64,000 bases of DNA, taken from the NCBI GenBank assembly GCA_963576475.1, contig OY754967.1:24378651-24442650 (forward strand), given 5' to 3'. The translations under genes and the position numbers were made by a program. Origin of the DNA: Molanna angustata. Lineage: Eukaryota; Arthropoda; Insecta; Trichoptera; Molannidae. Positions 56,433 through 64,000 of the stretch are shown here, one piece after another; the first letter of the stretch is position 1, and each line of letters starts with the position of its first letter. The notes under the pieces are model-generated. The model did no database searches. It was not told the origin of the DNA and saw only the letters and a list, made by a program, of their open reading frames with translations.

Positions 56433-57360
56433 AAAACGAGTGGGTTGTGGCCAACTCCTCACTACCAAGTCACTCTACAGAGTATTCATATTTTGTATAG
56501 AAAATTTTTGTTTTTTCATGAAATGAGTTTGTCCGATCATGACTTATTATATTGTGGAAACGCTAGCAGACACTACGAACCAAAGGGCTCTTAAGGACAA
56601 CGGAAATGAAGGTTTTAAGGTCAATTATTGGAACTCTCCGGGATCGTGTTCGCAATGTTCAAATAAAGAAAACATGTGGAATAGAGGACATCGTTCGGTG
56701 GAGTAGATGCAGAAGAAGACATTGGAGGGACCACGTAGCCAGGATGGGCAGTGACAGACTTGCGTATATAGAAATCCCCTCTGGTCGACGCCTACCCGGA
56801 AGACCACTCGAGAGAAAGGAGGATAGTTGGACTTTGTCATCCCAGGAGGCATAGTTTCTGAAGAACAGACCAATTAGGCCTACTAAACGAAGAAGAAGAA
56901 GTTTGTTAAATTATTTTTGATTGAAATATTTTATTTTGAAAACTTGATATTTTGAAAGTGATGTGCCTTTTTAGTAATTTGAAAATAAAATAAAAAAATT
57001 TATGTTTCCTGTGCTGGGAAATATTTGACAGTTTAAAAAAATGAGAGGCACTGATCAGTTATCCTTCAAAATCGAATGGGGTCTAAGCGAGTATTAGTAT
57101 TATATTTACGAATTTGCAAAATTTAAAAATAATCGAATGAGTATATTAGTATATAATCGATAAATTAGAATAAACACACCGTACATAGCACAAAGCAAAT
57201 AGTAAACAGAACGCACACAGATACATTGTGATGAAACTTTCAGAATACAATCTCACCATGGTACTTGTTGATAAACTGCAATAAAAAAATTAACCTTTAA
57301 AATTAACGAATTCCTAACACCCCAATCCCTTCCCCCTTGGGTAAGTAAGGAGTAAAAATA
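56433..57360. repeat. Interspersed repeat family F, split by a LINE fragment
   Basis: 56433-56487 (GGTTGTGGCCAACTCCTCAC) and 57140-57360 (ATAATCGATAAATTAGAATA, CAGATACATTGTGATGAAAC, TACTTGTTGATAA) match the halves of 63119-63440. The DNA between them, 56488-57139, is an insertion. Confidence 0.65.
56520..56905 (+). mobile_element. Non-LTR retrotransposon C-terminal fragment nested in family F
   Basis: Plus frame MKVLRSIIGTLRDRVRNVQI, IEDIVRWSRCRRRHWRDHVA, RMGSDRL, GRRLPGRP, ending SQEA-stop at 56854, then CGAAGAAGAAGAA. Standard end of an insect LINE family; same family as 33300-33585. Confidence 0.85.
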
Positions 57361-57799
57361 GAGTAACATACTTCTATAAGGTGGTAGGAACATACTATTT
57401 ACGAGTAGGTATTTAGATACTGATCAATTGCTTGACATTTTTATGTTTGAATAACATGTTCAATATTGAATGATACATGATCGACATTATTATGAATATA
57501 GGTACACTTTTATTTACAAAATAATTACTGTCGTTTATTATGAAAGAAAATTCTGCTAATGGACAGTAGAGTGTAGTTATTGATGGTCTGGTTATGAAAA
57601 ACTAATCGGTTTGAAATGAGATAAACGTCAAATAAGAAATATTAATATTATATTAAACTATGCAATTGAGTTAATGTAAATATTAAAAGAATTTAAAAGT
57701 TCATTATCCTTGTATGTTGAGAACAAAACACATATCGTCAAAAGTTCCACTATCATTTAAATCTGTGAATTTGAGAAGATTTATTTATTACTAGCTTTT

Positions 57800-58560
57800 A
57801 TGTCCCGCCGTTGGCCAAGAATGTAAAATTGTGAAAGAAAAAGCAATCATTTTTATGATATTGTCACCCAATTATTTTGCAATATCAGACTATGAAAAGT
57901 GGTTTGAAATTTGATTGAGTTTAAGTATTGTAAAATGTTCAAGTGATGGCCACAACCCATTCTTTTTTATATATTGCTATAAAGTGTGAATGAACTATAA
58001 TATTTATACAATTTCTGCTCGCGTGGACTATGCGTAATGGTTTTAAATATGACTGTTTATCAACGTTCTAAAGAGATTGGTTTGGCCACAACCCCCATTT
58101 TTAAATATTATCATCGAAAACAAATTGTAATGTGTACCTATTGAAAATTTAGTAATTTTGGATGTTGGGATGTGGTTAAAATTTGATTAAACAAACGTAG
58201 GTACTGAAAAGATCTAGTATTGGTCACATCCCATTCGTTTTTATATTTTTTCATCAAGTGTGCATTATATTTTTGCTCAATTTGACTGAAAGTCTTCATT
58301 AACGAAGAAGAAGAAGACTTGAACTATAGTAAATAGTTTTTAATTTGAATATAAATGTTGTGAAGATTTCAGTAATGGCCACAACCCCCATTCTTTAAAT
58401 ATTAGGTGTTGAAAATTATTCAAAATAGGATGATATAAATGGTTTAAATTTAATTAAACAAAAGTATTGAAAAGATTCTAGTGCAGGTTATATCGTCACA
58501 TCCCATATCCCATTCATTTCATATGTATTTTCATCAAGTGTGCATATCGTTAATAATATT
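57800..58560. repeat. Tandem array 1, about 280 bp degenerate units
   Basis: GGCCACAACCC or TCACATCCCATTC, then TTTTCATCAAGTGTGCAT, recur near 57950, 58085, 58230, 58378 and 58500, with GATTAAACAAA upstream. Three diverged units. Confidence 0.6.
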
Positions 58561-58599
58561 TCTGCACAATAGACTATTAGACTTAAAACTAACCCAAAA

Positions 58600-59045
58600 G
58601 ACTAAATAAAAAAGAGAAAAATAAGTATAAGACTATAATAAATAGTTTGTATAAAAAACTATTCCAAGTAAAAATACATATACCTAATAGAAGAATTAGA
58701 CTATTGGAAATAGATTGTATAAAAGCTCACCCAAAGGTCTACAAAAAAGAAGAAGAAGAATATTTAGACTATTGGAAATAGTTTGTATAAATACTGACCA
58801 AAAGGTCTACATAAAAGAAACTGAATAAGACTATTGGAAATAGTTTGTATTAAAACTCTCCCAAAAGTCTACGTACTTAAATGAAGAAGAATAATAATTA
58901 GACTAAAGGAAATAATTTTTATAAAAAAATGACCCAAATGTATACATAAAAGAAGAAGAAGATGAATTAGACAATAGGAAATAGTTTGTATAAAAACTGC
59001 CCTAAAGGTCTACATAAAATTAAGAAGAAAAAGAATTAGACTCCA
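58600..59045. repeat. Tandem array 2, about 70-75 bp units
   Basis: Six units of GACTATTGGAAATAGTTTGT, an A-rich part, AAAGGTCTACATAAAAGAAG and a GAA run. Confidence 0.8.
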
Positions 59046-59215
59046 GGACCCGCCGCTTCAGGCCCTTCAGTACCTCCCGTCCCTTTAATCCCTCATTACG
59101 TCCCTTCCCATCAGGCCCTTCAGTACCTTCCGTCCCTTCAGGCAGTTTTATACCTCCCGTCCCTTCAGGCCCTTTAGTGCCTCCCTTCCCTTCATTACAT
59201 CCCGTCCCATCAGTC
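59045..59215. repeat. C-rich tandem array 3
   Basis: Repeats of TACCTCCCGTCCCTTCAGGC and CCCTTCAGTACC type, strongly pyrimidine-rich on the plus strand. Open in two frames but without a start or domain. Confidence 0.8.
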
Positions 59216-59220
59216 GGTTA

Positions 59221-59735
59221 AGAAAAGTTTAAATCCAGAAACCATCCTGGAAGAACCGCGAAGAGATGAAAGAACCTTCTTTTCCCAGGATGCTGTACTT
59301 AATAGGTAAAATGACTAAATACACGAAGAAGAAGAAAAAAGTTTAAATCCAGATACCTGCGAAGAGATGGAAGGAAAATTGGACATTCTTCTCCCAGGTT
59401 AGTCCACCTTCAAAGGTAAAATGACCAAATAGACGATGAAGAAGAAGAAGAAAAAAGTTTAAATCCAGAAACCTGCGAAGAGATGGAAGGAAAATTGGAC
59501 CTTCATCTCCCAGGATAGTTCATCTTCATAGGTAAGATGACCAAGTACACGTTGAAGAAAAAGAAGAAAAAAGTTTATATGCAGAACCCGTCCTGGAAGA
59601 CCTGTGAAGAGATGGAGGGACAGTCGGACCTTCTTTTCCCAGGATACTCCCCCTTCATAGGTAAAACGACCAAATACACGAAGAAGAAGAAGAATAAGAA
59701 AAAAGTTTAAATCCAAAAACCATCCTGGGCATACG
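59221..59735. repeat. Tandem array 4, 113-132 bp units
   Basis: GTTTAAATCCAGA recurs at 59228, 59341, 59457, 59573 and 59705 (four full units and a partial). Each holds CTGCGAAGAGATGGAAGGA, CCCAGGA, GGTAAAATGACCAAATACAC and a GAAGAAGAA run. Confidence 0.9.
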
Positions 59736-59759
59736 CTCGACAATTCACCAAAGTTTCAT

Positions 59760-61444
59760 TATAATCGGACAAACGGTTGATAAATAAATAAATAAAATAA
59801 TTTTCCTATAGGAAATCAGTATAGGTATATTATTGTTGATTTGTAAGTAAATAGTATTAGGTAGGTACCTACCTACAACAACCTTCTAAATAAATTCGAT
59901 TCCTAACAAATTTTATTTGAATATCACATTCTTTCTGTAGCCATGGAAACGATTCGAACACATAAGTAATATCGAATGGTTCGGATACATTTTTTGAATA
60001 TGTAGGTACCTACATTGGTTTGTTCGATGCCATAAAAATGAAAATTGTCAGAAAAATCAAATATTATTTACAAATTATGCAATTTTATTATGCCTATATC
60101 TTTACTAATAAATAACACATTTTTACAATATATGTCTTAAAACTTGCCGTAATGTCTTGTGTTTCATTTTATTATTTCATAATTACATTTATTTCAAAGG
60201 TTTATTATTTTCAAGAACATATTCATTCGGTGGGAAAATGAAATATTGTATGAAAAGATATTAAAATGGCGGCGTTTATGTACAAAAGGCTTACTTTAAA
60301 AATAAGTTAAACATTATAATTATACCAAATATTCACCATGTTTTTCACTTAAACGCTAAGTTATACTTCAAAATATATTTTTTTTGTGTAAATACCTACT
60401 TCTAACTTTTAAACTAACAGATATTTGTGTGCAAAATGTACACTTTTTTGACAGATATGACTTGGAAAATTTTGTATGAAAAAAATAATTATTTAAATAT
60501 TTTTAAAATTCAGCATTTTTATCGCATTCTTTTTAGCGTGACACTGCATCAGGTATACTGGTACATGTTCGCACTTAAATTAGATTTTTAGATGCTCTTG
60601 GTTTTTCAGAAGGCGTGAGACAAACACACACACACACACATACACACACACACACATACACTAACATTTTGATTGCTTTATTACTTTAGATTATTTCCTT
60701 CATTATGATATCGCAACAATTGTTTATAGGTCATATTATGTTCTTTTATTGCTATAGTGTGCTTTTTATGGCACAAGTGCGCTTTTTAATATGCTTATAA
60801 TAGCCACGAACGATGCTGTTTCATCTCGGTTTTACATGAATATATTCAATATATTATAGCTACGAAAATCACCTAGTGCCTATATCAGTTAACATTTAAG
60901 CTTATACTTATCGTTATAATACAGACATCTAAAGAAAAAGTTACGAAACCTTGAGTTATTCAATATCCACTTACAATTATTACAGAATCAAAAAAAAATA
61001 CAATATGTACATTGTACATTATACGAACCTAAAAAATTGATTAAAATTTATAATAGAAGTACACAATAAACAAGAGATTAGTTTGTAATTAAGAAATGTT
61101 TTTAGGATTAGGTACCTTTCAATTTTTACATAGAATAAACACAGAATGAAATGAAAAAATAATGATTTAAAACCCAAAATGCCGATAAAAATACCAATAA
61201 TAAAGATTTTTCAAACAGAACTTTAGTGTTTGAATTAAAAATCAAAGTATACAAAGTTAATTATTATATATTATGTAGTTACAGGTGCTAACCATGTTTA
61301 ATTATAAACAAAACAATCACAATTAAATTTTATTATAAGACCGAAGTACATACCTACTTGATAGAATTGAATTTGAATATTTACAAATTTAAAATCTAAA
61401 ATAAAATAGTTTATAATAATTTCACTATTTATTTAATTTATATT
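59760..61444. other. AT-rich DNA, nothing but a CA microsatellite
   Basis: 59735-59815 ends with AAGTTTCATTATAATCGGAC and an AATAAATAAATAAA tail, likely a retroposon end. No gene signal beyond it. Confidence 0.5.
60618..60662. repeat. CA microsatellite
   Basis: About 45 bp of CA with TA interruptions. Confidence 0.95.
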
Positions 61445-61630
61445 TCGATGGCAGAGCGGTTAGCGCGCTGGGCTAGTAATCCAGTGGTCGCGAGTTCGAA
61501 TCCTGCCTCGACCGATTTCGTTCACCTAAGCACAAGCATTTATTTGCTTATTTTAGGGAACGTAGGAAGATGTATATGTACTTGTTTAACAAGGACATAT
61601 TCATTTTTTTTAAAAAAAAAAAAAAAAATT
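61445..61630 (+). mobile_element. tRNA-derived SINE (SINE-1), best-preserved copy
   Basis: Head GATGGCAGAGCGGTTAGCGC with box A TGGCAGAGCGG, anticodon-like stem CTGGG/TCCAG around loop CTAGTAA, box B GAGTTCGAATCC, then CTCGACCGATTTCGTTCACC, a body ending GGAAGATGTATATGTACTTG and an A tail of about 18 at 61610-61628. Pol III transcription is inferred. A functional tRNA is excluded by the missing acceptor pairing and the 3' body. Confidence 0.9.
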
Positions 61631-61639
61631 TATGACTAC

Positions 61640-63118
61640 ATTAACATGTAGTCGTAAATTAAATAAAGTAATTATTTTAAAGGGTTTTATTTCTTATTAA
61701 TTTTAAAAAAATAATAATCACAATGAATGCTTTTATCTTTAATTTAGGCAAAATAAAATTAACATTATTTAATGGTTGATTAATATTTTGTGAAAAAACA
61801 ATATCAATATGTAATATTGAATAGTTTCCTTTTGTATCTTCGTTTTTAAATGTACTTTTTTATTTATATAAAATACATACATAAATATCGGATCATAACT
61901 TGAGAAATTTTAAAGGAGAGGGAAACTGTTAACACGGGTACCAACATAGCAAAAAGCTATTAATCCTCTTTTAAAAACTGTAGACTATATGTACTGTGCT
62001 GTTAAAATTTTGGAAAACCAACATGCCATTCCATGAACATTTATTTATTTATTTATTTTATTTAAGATTTGGTACACGGTTAACATACAGTATACATATA
62101 CATAATATATACGAAATTGTGGAATCCATGTACGCCATGTGGAATCTCTCTATAATTCTAAAGAGAGATTTCTTTTTCTTGTTTCGTGGAAATCTGGGAG
62201 TTTCAATTTGAAAAGACTTGCTTGTGTAATTTTACTAAATTACAATATATTTACAATTTTTATACGAAATAAATAGCCATCATGTTTTTATCATTTTTTC
62301 CAAAAAAAATTTTTTTAAATATTTTTAATTTTTTTTTTTAAATATTTTTATATGATTGTAAAAAAAGCCATTATATTTTATAGTATTTTAGTATTTTTTT
62401 TTTTTAAATATTTTTATATAATTGTATTGTGTTAATATGTGTATGCTTATACTGTATTCATAATTTTATGCGAAAGAAATAGCCATCATGACACAGGCTT
62501 TGCCTAGTTTGATGGTGATTAAAACACCTTAATGACACTGCTTTCTGCATCACTGTATAATATATGTATATGTTAATAATAATATGAAATATAAGTGTAT
62601 CAATATTTGTCAGACATGAATAAATAAATAAATAAATATCAATCACAATAAATGAAATAGGCGAAATTCACAAGAAGCCATTATTAATTTGAAGATTTTA
62701 CGAAAAAAATATGTCTGAGACTTTTTATTTGTACCCATTACTATTCATCGTGTACGATTCGATGACTCAAAAACATTCCTACGCACTTTTAAAAAATAAT
62801 ATTGGAAGTTTGAACGTTGTGCCCACCTAATTATCATTTCTAGATTTCACATTAATGATTCATGGGTATTTATTGAGTTGTACGCAAACAATTCAAAATC
62901 AACAATTGGTAATGCCACACTTTGCATTAATTTCATGGATTTTTAAGTATGATAAAAAACATTGTCGCGGTTTGTTGACACAACCATTAGTCAATTTATT
63001 TATTAATTTATTTGTAACTTCCTGTACATATTATTTGTAACGACAATTTCTTCCAACCAACCTGAGGTGATGTTAATGTACAATTCAATGAGTACTGGCA
63101 ATATGGTTATGCCATGAC
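61640..63118. other. AT-rich DNA with LINE-tail-like ends
   Basis: 62040-62110 begins with an ATTT tail followed by AAGATTTGGTACACGG, possibly a minus-oriented retroposon end. No coding signal. Confidence 0.45.
62255..62495. repeat. Imperfect duplication of about 205 bp
   Basis: AATAGCCATCATG recurs at about 62272 and 62478 and TAAATATTTTTATAT at about 62339 and 62405; very AT-rich between. Confidence 0.55.
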
Positions 63119-63440
63119 AAAAATAAAACTATTGTGTTGTGGCCAACGCTAAACTCCTCACTAACAAGTCATTCTATAAAGTGTACTTTAGTATATAATC
63201 GATAAAGTAGAATAAACACGCCGTACATAGCACTTAGCAAATAGTACACAGAACACACACAGATACATTGTGATGAAACTATCAGAATACAATCTCAGCA
63301 TGATACTTGTTGATAATCTGCAATAAAAAAATAGCCTCAAAAGATGCTAATTCATAACTCATGCGCAGAGTGCAAGGAAGTGTTCATTATTATTTGTTTA
63401 TTTGTTTATATCCCCTTGGGTTAGTGAGGAGTAATAAATA
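63119..63440. repeat. Interspersed repeat family F, uninterrupted copy
   Basis: Matches both halves of 56433-57360 in order, except for a small SINE-3-tail-like piece (63362-63400, GCGCAGAGTGCAAGGAAGTG). Confidence 0.65.
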
Positions 63441-63689
63441 AAATAAAGATAACAGAAGAAAAACAAAAAGTGTTTGATTGCTGCTGCTGACACGAGAGAA
63501 GAAGAATAGGTAGATTACATTTCATATTAGAATTTCATCTAATTTCAAGACAATACCTACAAACCAAAATGTAAATACTTACACTATTGATGATCACAAT
63601 AATATAATCAACTTAATCTTTTCTCAATTAATGACTCTGGTTTAATTCGAGAAAAGTATTTGAAAATATTATACATAATTGGTTAACTT

Positions 63690-63790
63690 TTTAAATTAAA
63701 ACTCAATGAAAAGCATGATTGGTAAACTTGCAATGGAAACCCAATGAAATTCATAATTGTTGATCGTTGTGCAAGTGCAAAAAGATCATT
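63690..63790 (-). repeat. Family A repeat, degenerate minus copy
   Basis: AAGCATGATTGGTAAACTTG, CATAATTGTTGATCGTTGTG and GCAAGTGCAAAAAGATCA follow the family A order in reverse. Confidence 0.45.
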
Positions 63791-63811
63791 TATTTTATAT
63801 TACTTCTCCGG

Positions 63812-63980
63812 CAACTAACAGTACTATGTCAAATATTAATTTTAACACGCACCCAATAACAATTTGCCACATTCTGGATATTAATCGTCTCACAGATCTA
63901 GACTGAAAACATAATTTGAAATTGTGTCTCCTCCGGGAATCCGAGATACCTAACCAACTGAGCTACGAAGGCCAACATGA
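63812..63980 (-). mobile_element. tRNA-derived SINE-2
   Basis: Minus strand: GGCCTTCGTAGCTCAGTTGG (box A TAGCTCAGTTGG), TTAGGTATCTCGGATTCC, GGAGGAGACAC, then a body shared with 8085-8200. Box B is damaged. Confidence 0.65.
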
Positions 63981-64000
63981 TCGATAGATCCATAGGTGTG

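Noticed and set aside
61448..61520. A tRNA gene
   Set aside because: The tRNA-like part lacks a proper acceptor stem and is followed by a SINE body and A tail; three relatives in the window confirm a SINE.

Overview
This is a 64 kb piece of an animal nuclear genome, most likely a moth or butterfly. It is strongly AT-rich and its genes are split by GT-AG introns. Repeats dominate: tRNA-derived SINEs, non-LTR retrotransposon tails, a Dong/R4-like fragment in TAA repeats, Helitron-like fragments, hAT-like and fold-back elements, microsatellites and minisatellites. One run of Ns (34501-34700) marks an assembly gap. Lepidoptera is inferred from repeat and protein style; no marker gene proves it. 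No bacterial operon, CRISPR array, rRNA gene or free-standing tRNA gene is present.

Three protein-coding genes can be assembled. (1) On the minus strand, 22621 to 16760, three coding exons give a 311-residue protein with a signal peptide, an acidic/tyrosine-rich and glycosylation-rich middle and a hydrophobic segment near the C-terminus. I do not recognise it. (2) Divergent to it, on the plus strand from 25624 to 27770, two exons give a 628-residue protein with a signal peptide, three copies of an FPxFxPTPLP motif, long proline-rich and His/Asp-rich stretches and one membrane segment near the C-terminus. I do not recognise it either. The two share their layout and about 3 kb of intergenic DNA. 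(3) On the minus strand, 51012 to 30007, nine visible exons encode an MFSD6-like major facilitator superfamily transporter. Phase arithmetic and family knowledge show that one exon is missing between 39578 and 34115; the assembly gap lies there. A weak candidate first coding exon of a fourth gene (minus, 3308-3192) would run off the left edge.

Layout: 0.5-10.4 kb, repeats (non-LTR tails, SINEs, a palindromic fold-back, a TIR element carrying a CA microsatellite); 11.8-12.8 kb, a cluster of a short CATTACCTTCC-like motif; 13-14.1 kb, LINE and TIR-element remnants; 16.8-22.6 kb, gene 1; 25.6-27.8 kb, gene 2; 30-51 kb, the MFSD6-like gene, with introns full of nested repeats; 51-64 kb, repeats only, including an exact 13 x 39 bp minisatellite and a 2 kb series of tandem arrays at 57.8-59.75 kb.

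The transporter and the two membrane/secreted proteins show no obvious shared pathway. The only functional link suggested by layout is possible co-regulation of the divergent pair.
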